Shown: in pieces, positions 31,525-38,439 of the stretch
Layout of the letters: each line of letters begins with the position of its first letter
How positions within the stretch are numbered: position 1 is the stretch's first letter
Virus record (IMG/VR): IMGVR_UViG_3300019850_000189
Coordinates: 62,001-126,000 of that record
From: a virus
DNA length: 64,000 nucleotides
Reading direction: 5' to 3' (one strand)
Program-made: the position numbers and the translations under genes
Notes under the pieces: model-generated
Seen by the model: the letters and a program-made list of their open reading frames with translations, nothing else
Told to the model about the DNA's origin: nothing
Database searches by the model: none

Positions 31525-31588
31525 AAAAAGGGACATGGGAAGGCCCTAATGAATTTGATAAATTTATAGAAACAATTAGGAGTAAAAA

Positions 31589-31783
31589 ATGAGCTACAAT
31601 TCATCAGCTGGTGGAGATTTTGGCATAGGAATGGTTTTATTTATAGTTTTTCTAATATTGAAACTGACACACACTATAGATTGGCGCTGGATTTGGGTAT
31701 GTTCTCCATTGTGGATTTTTGCTGGTTTTGTTATTTTCGTGCTTCTCGCTTTGGGCGTAATAGCCGCAATATCGAGAATGTAA
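31589..31783 (+). CDS. Membrane protein, 64 aa
   Basis: RBS TAGGAG. Two hydrophobic helices with IDWRWIWVCSPLWI between them, a pattern recalled from short phage proteins related to the TMEM185/Fragile-X-F-associated domain. Probably inner membrane. Confidence 0.65.
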   Translation: MSYNSSAGGDFGIGMVLFIVFLILKLTHTIDWRWIWVCSPLWIFAGFVIFVLLALGVIAAISRM

Positions 31784-31785
31784 TA

Positions 31786-31859
31786 GGGTCCTTGACTCAA
31801 TCAGGTAGAGTACTGGCCTCTTAAGCCAGGATGTGAAGGTTCGATTCCTTCAGGGCCCA
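31786..31859 (+). tRNA. tRNA-Lys (CTT)
   Basis: Acceptor GGGTCCT/AGGGCCC, stem CTGGC/GCCAG, loop CTCTTAA, T-arm GAAGG-TTCGATT-CCTTC. Confidence 0.93.
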
Positions 31860-32120
31860 ATGATTGGTTTTAAGATAGAAATAGAGAGAAAGAAATTAGC
31901 GAAGCGACTTCTGCAAGATAGGACTTGCGAAAATTGTGGGATACCACTTAGCTTGATGTATGAAATGATTAACAAAGATGAAATAGAAAGAGCATTAAGA
32001 GAGCGTGGTTGCCAGTTGCGAGTGAAGTATATAAAAGACAATAAGCTTATTATGAAATCTCCATTTGAAAGAACTTGTAGCAGTTTTACGGAAAAAAATG
32101 ACAACAATCGAAGTAGCTAA
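31860..32120 (+). CDS. Four-Cys protein, 86 aa
   Basis: ATG directly abuts the tRNA. ERKKLAKRLLQDRTCENCG, a later GC and TCSSF: same helix-plus-four-Cys plan as 20347 and 35086. Start placed at 31860 since upstream codons are tRNA. Confidence 0.6.
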   Translation: MIGFKIEIERKKLAKRLLQDRTCENCGIPLSLMYEMINKDEIERALRERGCQLRVKYIKDNKLIMKSPFERTCSSFTEKNDNNRSS

Positions 32121-32157
32121 GAATTTATTAAAAATAAAACTTGTGATAGGAAGTTAA
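32098..32157 (+). CDS. Possible tiny peptide, 19 aa
   Basis: ATG in the tail of the preceding gene; product MTTIEVAKNLLKIKLVIGS again carries the A-K-x-LL helix. Support is weak. Confidence 0.25.
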   Translation: MTTIEVAKNLLKIKLVIGS

Positions 32158-32173
32158 TTGTTGAGTATAAGTA

Positions 32174-32246
32174 GGCTGGGAAGCTCAATTGGTAGAGCGG
32201 TGGGTTGAAGACCCGCGCGTAGGCAGTTCGATACTGTCCCCAGCCA
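32174..32246 (+). tRNA. tRNA-Phe (GAA)
   Basis: Acceptor GGCTGGG/CCCAGCC, stem GTGGG/CCCGC, loop TTGAAGA, T-loop TTCGATA. Position 8 is A. Confidence 0.9.
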
Positions 32247-32249
32247 ATA

Positions 32250-32324
32250 GCGGGGTTGGCTCAGTTGGTTCAGAGCGGTAGTCCTACAAACTACAGGCCG
32301 AAAGTTCGAATCTTTCACCCCGCA
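32250..32324 (+). tRNA. tRNA-Val (TAC), C33
   Basis: Acceptor GCGGGGT/ACCCCGC, stem GTAGT/ACTAC, loop CCTACAA with C33, T-loop TTCGAAT. Three bases after the Phe gene. Confidence 0.9.
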
Positions 32325-32357
32325 CATAGGTAAGATTCATATGAATAGGAAAGAACA

Positions 32358-32765
32358 ATGATTAAGCAAGTTATTGCAGTAAGAAAAGATCTTGACATGA
32401 ATAATGGAAGAATGGCGGCGCAAGTGGCCCATGCCGCTATGAAAGTTTTCCTTGATAGGGCTGCCGCCATCATACCACTGAATCTTGAGAGCGACGAATG
32501 GTGGATTTCTATAAAAAATGTAACTGGGCCAATGGCAAAATGGTGTAAAGATAATTTCACTAAAGTAGTGGTTGGTATCAATGCGGAAGATGATATATAC
32601 AAACTCAAAGAAAAAGCCGATAATGCTGATATACCAAATGCCATAATGGTTGATAATGGATTCCCAGAGTGCTATCATGGTAAGACAGCTACATGCATTG
32701 CCATAGGCCCTGATATATCCGAAAAAATTGATGCGATAACTGGCAATTTAGAGCTTATTCAATAA
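32358..32765 (+). CDS. pth2: Peptidyl-tRNA hydrolase, Pth2 family
   Basis: 135 aa. KQVIAVRKDLDMNNGRMAAQ, then VAHA, matches the archaeal/eukaryotic-type Pth2 signature; later ADNADIPNAIMVDNG and TATCIAIGPD fit the family core. Pth2 frees tRNA from peptidyl-tRNA released by stalled ribosomes. Most bacteria use the unrelated Pth1, so this is an import. It sits in the tRNA array together with tmRNA and RNase P RNA. The RBS is weak. Confidence 0.9.
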   Translation: MIKQVIAVRKDLDMNNGRMAAQVAHAAMKVFLDRAAAIIPLNLESDEWWISIKNVTGPMAKWCKDNFTKVVVGINAEDDIYKLKEKADNADIPNAIMVDNGFPECYHGKTATCIAIGPDISEKIDAITGNLELIQ

Positions 32766-32876
32766 AGGTAACATAAAGCGAAATAAAAGGGGTATGTATA
32801 ATTATGAATTTATCTCTGTGTCATAAACGTTATCTCTTTGGAGGACAACCATAAGCAGGCCGTGTTATATTTATAT

Positions 32877-32902
32877 ATCCGCCTGAAAAGGCGGATTTTT
32901 TT
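32877..32902 (+). terminator. Rho-independent terminator
   Basis: ATCCGCC-TGAAAA-GGCGGAT and a T run, after pth2 and a 16-codon frame at 32804. Confidence 0.88.
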
Positions 32903-32904
32903 GC

Positions 32905-32933
32905 TTTACAGATAGCAATTAGTAGTTTATAAT
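32905..32933 (+). promoter_or_regulatory. Promoter TTTACA-N17-TATAAT
   Basis: Directly behind the terminator; -10 ends six bases before the ATG at 32940, so a leaderless message is likely. Confidence 0.7.
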
Positions 32934-32939
32934 TACAAT

Positions 32940-33122
32940 ATGAAAGTTATAATTAGATGCTCAAAATGCGGTAAGGATATTCGCGAAGGAGAATGGCCGG
33001 ATAATCCAAACTATAAGGAGCCGGTTGTCTCTCACGGCTATTGTGACGAATGTTATAAAATAGTCATGAAAGATGCTGAAGCTGATTTTATTGTTATTGA
33101 GAAGAGGGTCAGTAAAGAGTAG
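32940..33122 (+). CDS. Zinc-finger miniprotein, 60 aa
   Basis: CSKCGKDI...YCDEC, four Cys in a treble-clef-like order. The last five codons overlap the Tyr tRNA. Confidence 0.6.
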   Translation: MKVIIRCSKCGKDIREGEWPDNPNYKEPVVSHGYCDECYKIVMKDAEADFIVIEKRVSKE

Positions 33123-33193
33123 CGGCGAACTCCCCTGTCTGTAAAACAGGAGCCTTAAGGCAAACATCGTAGGTCCGAGTCCTACCTGGCCCA
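33106..33193 (+). tRNA. tRNA-Tyr (GTA), C55
   Basis: Acceptor GGGTCAG/CTGGCCC, stem CCTGT/ACAGG, loop CTGTAAA, long variable arm, T-loop TCCGAGT with C55. The 5' part lies in the upstream gene's coding end. Confidence 0.88.
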
Positions 33194-33282
33194 AACACAT
33201 ATGTATGTCCAATGAGAGGTATTTGCATATGTTAGTAGAACATAAAAAGTAGTTTTTATTGGCGACTTGAGCCATATATAAA

Positions 33283-33498
33283 ATGATGGAAAAGCGTGTT
33301 TTTATAGATACTAAAAAGAAGATGATATATATCCAAGTGCCATCTAATGTAAAATTGAAGAGTGATGTATTTTTGAAGATTTATAGTAAAAAAATCAAAC
33401 TTTTCAAGAATAAGGAAAAGTATGATGTATATACCATAAAGTGCTCTAATTTATCAGAGGCATTTAATCTTCAAGAAAGTCTGCTTAATAGTTTATGA
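33283..33498 (+). CDS. Hypothetical protein, 71 aa
   Basis: Small Lys-rich beta/alpha protein. A CATATATA word lies at about 33271 and there is little leader. Stop is directly before the Lys tRNA. Confidence 0.55.
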   Translation: MMEKRVFIDTKKKMIYIQVPSNVKLKSDVFLKIYSKKIKLFKNKEKYDVYTIKCSNLSEAFNLQESLLNSL

Positions 33499-33572
33499 GG
33501 GTCAGTGACGCAATATGGTAGCGTAATCGGCTTTTAACCGATAAGTTGGGGGTCCAAATCCCTTCTGGCCCA
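33499..33572 (+). tRNA. tRNA-Lys (TTT), C55
   Basis: Acceptor GGGTCAG/CTGGCCC (same as Tyr), stem ATCGG/CCGAT, loop CTTTTAA, T-loop TCCAAAT with C55. Confidence 0.92.
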
Positions 33573-33620
33573 AAAAGAGAGTATAGTTAAGTGTATATTT
33601 TATATAAAAAGAAATATATC

Positions 33621-33694
33621 GAGCCAGTAGCTCAGCGGATTAGAGCACAAGTTTGCGGAACTTGAGGTCATGGGTTCGAGTCCCATCTAGCTCA
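33621..33694 (+). tRNA. tRNA-Arg (GCG)
   Basis: Acceptor GAGCCAG/CTAGCTC (one mismatch), stem CAAGT/ACTTG, loop TTGCGGA. Reads CGC/CGU without needing A34-to-inosine editing, unlike the usual bacterial ACG tRNA. Confidence 0.85.
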
Positions 33695-33706
33695 ATAGGA
33701 GATAAA

Positions 33707-33904
33707 ATGAAAAGAATAACAATAACTATTACAGCTGAGCATTATGCGGAGGCCATTAGTCAGGCTTATGAGGCCGGATATAAGTCTGCATCTTCAGTGC
33801 TTGCGGTCTCTTCTCTATCTGTGAAATCTGAGAGACTTAAAAATTATGTACTGAAAAAGTGTAATGAATCTATTCGGAGAAAATACGGTAATGCACATAG
33901 ATGA
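33707..33904 (+). CDS. Hypothetical protein, 65 aa
   Basis: RBS AGGAGAT; start at 33707, because upstream codons are tRNA. Ala/Ser-rich helices, basic end. Overlaps the next gene by 14 bases. Confidence 0.6.
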   Translation: MKRITITITAEHYAEAISQAYEAGYKSASSVLAVSSLSVKSERLKNYVLKKCNESIRRKYGNAHR

Positions 33905-34250
33905 GCATGATAGAAAAATATATGCATGGATGGAGGGGCTTTTAGCTCTTTATGAGACATTCGGAACAGAGTGGTTCTCGACCACAGAAGGAGTAGAAGC
34001 TATGCGAGGAAGAATGGCAGATAGTAAAAGCGATGCTAAAAAGGCATACATATTTGTACTTAAGAAAAAGAGGATGTTGAAAGATTCTTGGTGGCAAGTA
34101 GCTCAGCCAAACGCTCGCGGTTCTGAAAAACTTGCAACTTACTACAAATTAACTCCGATTGCATATGTTGCATTAGCTAAATATTTTGATATAGAAATTC
34201 CAAAGGAATGTAGAAGAGAAGCAGCAAAATTGATTTTAAATGAAGGATGA
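33891..34250 (+). CDS. Hypothetical protein, 119 aa
   Basis: ATG 33891 preferred (ACGGTA upstream); 33864 is an alternative. Contains a Trp-rich helical domain and LTPIAYVALAKYFDIEIP, a possible winged-helix-like segment. Ends REAAKLILNEG just before a tRNA. Confidence 0.6.
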   Translation: MHIDEHDRKIYAWMEGLLALYETFGTEWFSTTEGVEAMRGRMADSKSDAKKAYIFVLKKKRMLKDSWWQVAQPNARGSEKLATYYKLTPIAYVALAKYFDIEIPKECRREAAKLILNEG

Positions 34251-34332
34251 GCCGGTGTGGCGTAATTGGCAGCCGCGCCAGATTTAGGATCTGGTGCTTA
34301 CGGGCGTGGAGGTTCGACTCCTCTCACCGGCA
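34251..34332 (+). tRNA. tRNA-Leu (TAG)
   Basis: Acceptor GCCGGTG/CACCGGC, stem CCAGA/TCTGG, loop TTTAGGA, long variable arm as normal for Leu, discriminator A. Confidence 0.93.
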
Positions 34333-34398
34333 AAACACGAAACAGATGATTGAAAATGCTATCAATGAAATCTATACATGTAGAAACATAAATCACAA

Positions 34399-34474
34399 AC
34401 CCCTGTGGGCTAATCTTGGTAACGCCATCAGATTTAAAATCTGTTGAATCTCGGTTCGAGTCCGAGCAGGGGTA
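34399..34474 (+). tRNA. tRNA-Leu (TAA), short variable loop
   Basis: Acceptor ACCCCTG/CAGGGGT, T-arm CTCGG-TTCGAGT-CCGAG, loop TTTAAAA in a CAGA/TCTG stem. The variable loop is about 5 nt (class I), unlike canonical Leu. Confidence 0.82.
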
Positions 34475-34496
34475 AAGATAACTCAAGGAGAGACTC

Positions 34497-35075
34497 ATGG
34501 TTAACCTATACGCGCCAGTTTTAGCACTTAATTCAGGAATGGTGCCAATTGATGTTTATAATGTTAAAGAGGCTGTATGCTCACTGGTTTCGGGCAAGTC
34601 CCGCTCAATCCGGAATGATGAAGACCAGCCAATTCGATCACAGTATCTATCAATTCCGTTACCAAGAGTCATTATGCTTTTGAATTTCAATAAGATTCCA
34701 AAGCGGAAGGTTGTATATTCTCGATTAAATATCATATATCGCGATGATATGAAATGTATGTATTGCGGCAAACGTTTTAAGATAAATGAACTCACCATTG
34801 ACCATGTTATCCCCATTAGTAGATGGCGAGAAATACCATCAAGAGCCAAACCGGATCATGTCAACTCCTGGGAGAACCAGGTCGCGGCTTGTATGGAATG
34901 TAACAGAAAGAAAGGCAACAAACTCCTCAAGGAGGCTAATATGCATTTGATTCGGAAACCATTTGAGCCTAAATACATGCCTTTCCTTGTAATTTCAAGA
35001 GATAAGGCAGAGAAATTTGGATGGATGGATTTTTTGAGTTTCAACGCCAGAGTTGTTGAATCTATTGAGACATAG
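34497..35075 (+). CDS. HNH endonuclease
   Basis: 192 aa, RBS AAGGAGAGACTC. HNH core in order: CMYCGKRF zinc Cys pair, TIDHVIPISR catalytic Asp-His, NQVAACMECNRKKGNKLL. N-terminal part has VYNVKEAVCSLVSGK as in phage and bacterial HNH proteins that start with a small wHTH-like region. Likely a free-standing or defence-related nuclease. Confidence 0.88.
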   Translation: MVNLYAPVLALNSGMVPIDVYNVKEAVCSLVSGKSRSIRNDEDQPIRSQYLSIPLPRVIMLLNFNKIPKRKVVYSRLNIIYRDDMKCMYCGKRFKINELTIDHVIPISRWREIPSRAKPDHVNSWENQVAACMECNRKKGNKLLKEANMHLIRKPFEPKYMPFLVISRDKAEKFGWMDFLSFNARVVESIET

Positions 35076-35085
35076 ATAGATAATG

Positions 35086-35265
35086 ATGAAGAGTCTAAAA
35101 GCAAAATTGTTGTTGCAGGAAATTGAACCTTCCTGCAACAGCTGCGATTATCTACGGCCTATTACAGAACAAGGACCATGGAATTACTGTCGCTATCATA
35201 GAGAAAAACCAGACAATGAATTATGTATTCATTGGAAACATGGAAGCGAAAAGCAATCAAATTAA
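35086..35265 (+). CDS. Four-Cys protein, 59 aa
   Basis: AKLLLQEIEPSCNSCDYL...YCRYH...CIHW: member of the helix-plus-CxxC-C-CxxW set. Two Met codons in tandem (35083, 35086). Confidence 0.6.
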   Translation: MKSLKAKLLLQEIEPSCNSCDYLRPITEQGPWNYCRYHREKPDNELCIHWKHGSEKQSN

Positions 35266-35268
35266 AGC

Positions 35269-35345
35269 GGCCCTGTACTCCAACTTGTGGCAGAGAGGCT
35301 GGATTCAAAACCCAGATGTTTGCGGTTCGACTCCGCACAGGGCCA
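35269..35345 (+). tRNA. tRNA-Leu (CAA), short variable loop
   Basis: Acceptor GGCCCTG/CAGGGCC, T-arm TGCGG-TTCGACT-CCGCA, loop TTCAAAA with a CTGG/CCAG stem and one mismatch. Class I variable loop again. Confidence 0.82.
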
Positions 35346-35388
35346 ATAAAAATTTAAGAAGTGCATTTAAATGCACTTGGAGGTAAAA

Positions 35389-36174
35389 ATGAGTAATAGT
35401 ACTCTGAAAACTTATGTCGCTATTATTTTAGATAAGAGCGGTAGCATGGATGGTATTCGAAATGAAGCTCGAAACCATTTTAATGAGCAGATTGAAGCGC
35501 TCAAGGAGGAATCTAATTCTCCAGCAAAAGTAGCAAAAAATCTATTGAAAGGAAAAAAGACCCAAGGTTTAGAAACAAAGGCGACTTTTGTAACATTCAA
35601 TGAGAGCATAGACATGCCAATTTTCAATGAAGATGTTAACTCTTTGAATGAATTAAAACCTAAAGATTACATCCCTGGCGGCATGACAGCTCTTTATGAT
35701 GCGATGGGATTTACTATCCATAAGTTTCTTGACGAAATTCCAGATATAAATGATCCCAATGTTGCTGTCCTCTTTACAGTAATCACTGATGGACAGGAAA
35801 ATGCATCATCCGATTACAGTGGCGAGGAAGGCCGGAAAAAGCTAAAGTCACAAATAGAAGATTTGCAGGCGACTAATCGCTGGACATTTACATATCTCGG
35901 GGCAAATCAGGATGTATTAGAAGAGGCTGTTAAAGGGCTGTCATTTATGGCGAATAATGTGCAAGCCTGGGTTTCTGATCCTTCAGGTACGCGTAACGCA
36001 ACAATGAGACAAATTAGCGGAACGAGAAGTTATTATACAGCTAGAAAAATGGGTCGTACTTCCGTGGCTAATTTTTATGATGTCCCAGATGCGGATAAGG
36101 ATGATGATGTTTCAAAGACAGATAGTGCCTTGACTGCGGAAACGACTATTAACAAAAAGCCCGCTGTTAAATAG
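35389..36174 (+). CDS. von Willebrand factor A domain protein
   Basis: 261 aa; ATG 35389 has TTGGAGG. MIDAS residues: DKSGSM (about 14-19), GGMTALYDA Thr, and TDGQENASS Asp. A mixed polar tail follows. Such proteins bind partners through Mg and appear in several phages; partner unknown. Confidence 0.85.
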   Translation: MSNSTLKTYVAIILDKSGSMDGIRNEARNHFNEQIEALKEESNSPAKVAKNLLKGKKTQGLETKATFVTFNESIDMPIFNEDVNSLNELKPKDYIPGGMTALYDAMGFTIHKFLDEIPDINDPNVAVLFTVITDGQENASSDYSGEEGRKKLKSQIEDLQATNRWTFTYLGANQDVLEEAVKGLSFMANNVQAWVSDPSGTRNATMRQISGTRSYYTARKMGRTSVANFYDVPDADKDDDVSKTDSALTAETTINKKPAVK

Positions 36175-36222
36175 AAATGTTATGATTGCCGGCCTTGATG
36201 ATATAATTTATCAGGAGGAGTT

Positions 36223-37203
36223 ATGAAAAGTGAAAAGCTTTGGTTAAGGCATCGGATAAATAATATATTAATTGTTGAAGACGAATCCGACACTATGGGC
36301 GTCCTCACTTACGCTCTTAAATCTTTTTTGGAAGACGATATAAAAATATATCAGGCGGGCGGTTGTCAAGAGGCTATTGGCATTTCCCATAGGATCGATT
36401 TAGACTTAGCAATCATAGATTACAAGTTGCCTGATGGATCTGGTATAGAACTCATTAAAGAAATAAAAAAACAAAATAATCTTTTACCTGTTCTGATGAT
36501 TACAGGGTATGGTAATACAGTCAAGGAAGACGCTCTGGAGTCAGGCGTCAATGTGTTTCTCGACAAACCTATTGAATTAACTGAATTTCTGAGTTTGAGC
36601 CGCAATTTATTATCGCTCAGTAGGACAAGAAAAAGACTTGTTGACGCTGAGAATATGATTACAGCACTTAACCGTGCAATTGAAGCTAGAGATGTGTATA
36701 CAGAAGGCCATTCTGCCAGGGTTGCTGCTTATAGTTTAATAATATTTGATAATGCTAATATCGGCAATGGCGATAAACGCGAGGCATTACACATGGGATG
36801 TATTTTACATGATATAGGAAAAATTGGTATACCAGATGAAATTCTCAAATCCAATAAAACACCGCTATCGTCATCCGAATATGATGTCATTAAACAACAT
36901 CCAACTAAGGGCTATGATATATGCAAGGATTTGAGTAGTCTTAAGGCCTCTTTGCCGATTATAAAACATCATCATGAAAAGTTGGATGGTTCCGGGTATC
37001 CGGATGGATTAGTAGAAAAAGAGATTCCAGAGATTGTACAGATATCGACAATCGCTGATATTTATGACGCTTTAACTTCAGATAGGAGCTATCGTAAGCT
37101 CAATAGTCCTAAAGAAGCCATTGATATAATGCAAAAGGAAGAAGTGGATGAAGGTAAACTTAATAAAGATTTTTTCGATATATTAAGATTTAAAATGATT
37201 TAG
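36223..37203 (+). CDS. Response regulator with HD-GYP phosphodiesterase
   Basis: 326 aa, RBS GGAGGAG. REC domain about 15-130 with phosphoacceptor Asp66 in IIDYKLPDG. HD-GYP domain about 150-325: HDIGKIGIPD (His196, Asp197) and DGSGYPDG (GYP at 258-260), all catalytic marks present. Expected to hydrolyse cyclic di-GMP or a related dinucleotide on phosphorylation. The hybrid kinase at 57988 is a possible partner. Rare in phages. Confidence 0.92.
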   Translation: MKSEKLWLRHRINNILIVEDESDTMGVLTYALKSFLEDDIKIYQAGGCQEAIGISHRIDLDLAIIDYKLPDGSGIELIKEIKKQNNLLPVLMITGYGNTVKEDALESGVNVFLDKPIELTEFLSLSRNLLSLSRTRKRLVDAENMITALNRAIEARDVYTEGHSARVAAYSLIIFDNANIGNGDKREALHMGCILHDIGKIGIPDEILKSNKTPLSSSEYDVIKQHPTKGYDICKDLSSLKASLPIIKHHHEKLDGSGYPDGLVEKEIPEIVQISTIADIYDALTSDRSYRKLNSPKEAIDIMQKEEVDEGKLNKDFFDILRFKMI

Positions 37204-37204
37204 T

Positions 37205-37233
37205 TTTACAATTCGTCAAAAGTGTGTTACAAT
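37205..37233 (+). promoter_or_regulatory. Promoter TTTACA-N17-TACAAT
   Basis: Starts at the stop codon of the HD-GYP gene; serves the gene at 37253. Confidence 0.65.
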
Positions 37234-37252
37234 ATATTTAGGAGGAGTTAAA

Positions 37253-37573
37253 ATGCAAAAAAAATATTGGATAGCACATTTTGAGAGGTTAGCAATGAAG
37301 AATATGCATCAAAGGCGCCTGGAGCTTTCTAAAAAAATCAGATCCATAATGGCTAAGTGGTCCGAAAAAGAGTCAAAGCCGAATATACGCGAAATGAAAA
37401 AGCTTATGACACAAGCTAAGAAAAAAGATGAAGCTTTTTCGAAATTGATGCGTGCATTAATGGAAGATGGTAATTTATTAATGGATATATATCTCAAGAG
37501 TTGGTCTCTCTTTGGCTCTAAGCCGAGGATAGCAAAATCATCACTGTTAACAATGATGCGACGTTCATTATAA
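37253..37573 (+). CDS. Basic helical protein, 106 aa
   Basis: RBS AGGAGTTAAA. Arg/Lys-rich with many Met, helix-forming throughout; may bind nucleic acid. No family. Confidence 0.6.
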   Translation: MQKKYWIAHFERLAMKNMHQRRLELSKKIRSIMAKWSEKESKPNIREMKKLMTQAKKKDEAFSKLMRALMEDGNLLMDIYLKSWSLFGSKPRIAKSSLLTMMRRSL

Positions 37574-37613
37574 AAGATAGTAGCAGACGTTTAAGGATGT
37601 GCAATAATCCAAA

Positions 37614-37694
37614 GCCTGGATGGCATAATAGGTAGCCGCGCAAGATCGAGATTTTTATAATCTTGAATTGTAAGAGCTCGAATTTCTCCGGGCA
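37614..37694 (+). pseudogene. Degenerate tRNA-Leu-like element
   Basis: Closely follows the Leu (TAG) tRNA at 34251 through the D-arm (TGGCATAATAGGTAGCCGCG), then has stem CAAGA/TCTTG around a 15-nt loop, and a short 3' acceptor side. Probably a decayed duplicate; an 8-nt insertion in the loop is an alternative description. Confidence 0.55.
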
Positions 37695-37738
37695 ATTAAG
37701 GATAAATAATTGAATACTTAAAATCCATAGGGAATGCA

Positions 37739-37963
37739 ATGCGAATAATTGATGCTCGCTGGACAAAACATGTAAATTATTTATTAATTGAATGTGAATG
37801 TGGTAATAGATGGTGGCACAGGGCAGATCGTCGCAAAGTTGTATGTAACAAATGCTTGTCAATGGAAGATTTATTAGATTTAAAAGCCAACAAGGATGTT
37901 AATATGAAAGGTATCTTTGATAAGGATATGGACCAGAAAGATTTTGATAAAGAACAAGATTGA
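37739..37963 (+). CDS. Zinc-binding protein, 74 aa
   Basis: CECGNRWWHRADRRKVVCNKC: a four-Cys ribbon followed by an acidic tail rich in Asp-Lys. Possible transcription-type zinc ribbon. Confidence 0.6.
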   Translation: MRIIDARWTKHVNYLLIECECGNRWWHRADRRKVVCNKCLSMEDLLDLKANKDVNMKGIFDKDMDQKDFDKEQD

Positions 37964-37975
37964 GTTAAGAATAAA

Positions 37976-38049
37976 GGCCAGGTGGCTGAAATGGAATAGG
38001 CACTCGGTTGCAACCCGAGATTATGCAGGTTCAAGTCCTGTCCTGGTCT
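37976..38049 (+). tRNA. tRNA-Cys (GCA)
   Basis: Acceptor GGCCAGG/CCTGGTC, stem CTCGG/CCGAG, loop TTGCAAC, discriminator T, the Cys identity base. Confidence 0.93.
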
Positions 38050-38052
38050 CCA

Positions 38053-38126
38053 GCCCCCGTAGCTAAACGGAACAAGGCGCTGCGCTTCGAACGCAGATAT
38101 TCCAGGTTCGAATCCTGGCGGGGGTA
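38053..38126 (+). tRNA. tRNA-Arg (TCG)
   Basis: Acceptor GCCCCCG/CGGGGGT, stem CTGCG/CGCAG, loop CTTCGAA, T-arm CCAGG-TTCGAAT-CCTGG. Confidence 0.93.
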
Positions 38127-38142
38127 ATAAGAAGGAATCAGT

Positions 38143-38388
38143 ATGGATGCTAATAAACTTAGTAGGCTTCAAGAAATAAATTATAGAGTTTGTAAGGTAT
38201 GCGGTCTTTGTCAACATGGAAACTTCCCGAATAATGAATGGGGAACTTGTGATTTATATAATTATGAGCACTTAAAACACAGCAAAGTATTAAGAGAACT
38301 AAGTATCAACAAATCGGGCTCGTGTGATCATTTTGATTTAGATGAAGTAAAAGCCACAAAATTAGGAGCTTATAAAGGTCTTATTTAA
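38143..38388 (+). CDS. Four-Cys protein, 81 aa
   Basis: VCKVCGLCQH...TCDLY...SCDHFD: extra Cys but the same C..C-C-CxxF plan as the other miniproteins between tRNAs. Confidence 0.6.
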   Translation: MDANKLSRLQEINYRVCKVCGLCQHGNFPNNEWGTCDLYNYEHLKHSKVLRELSINKSGSCDHFDLDEVKATKLGAYKGLI

Positions 38389-38439
38389 CGGAACACAACT
38401 AGTTCAATAAATGGATAGAATTTGATTATAGTGAAACCG

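Noticed and set aside
37614-37694. Ochre suppressor tRNA (TTA anticodon)
   Set aside because: A 7-nt loop TTTTATA can be drawn, but only by ignoring the better CAAGA/TCTTG stem shared in position with Leu(TAG); the acceptor is also defective.
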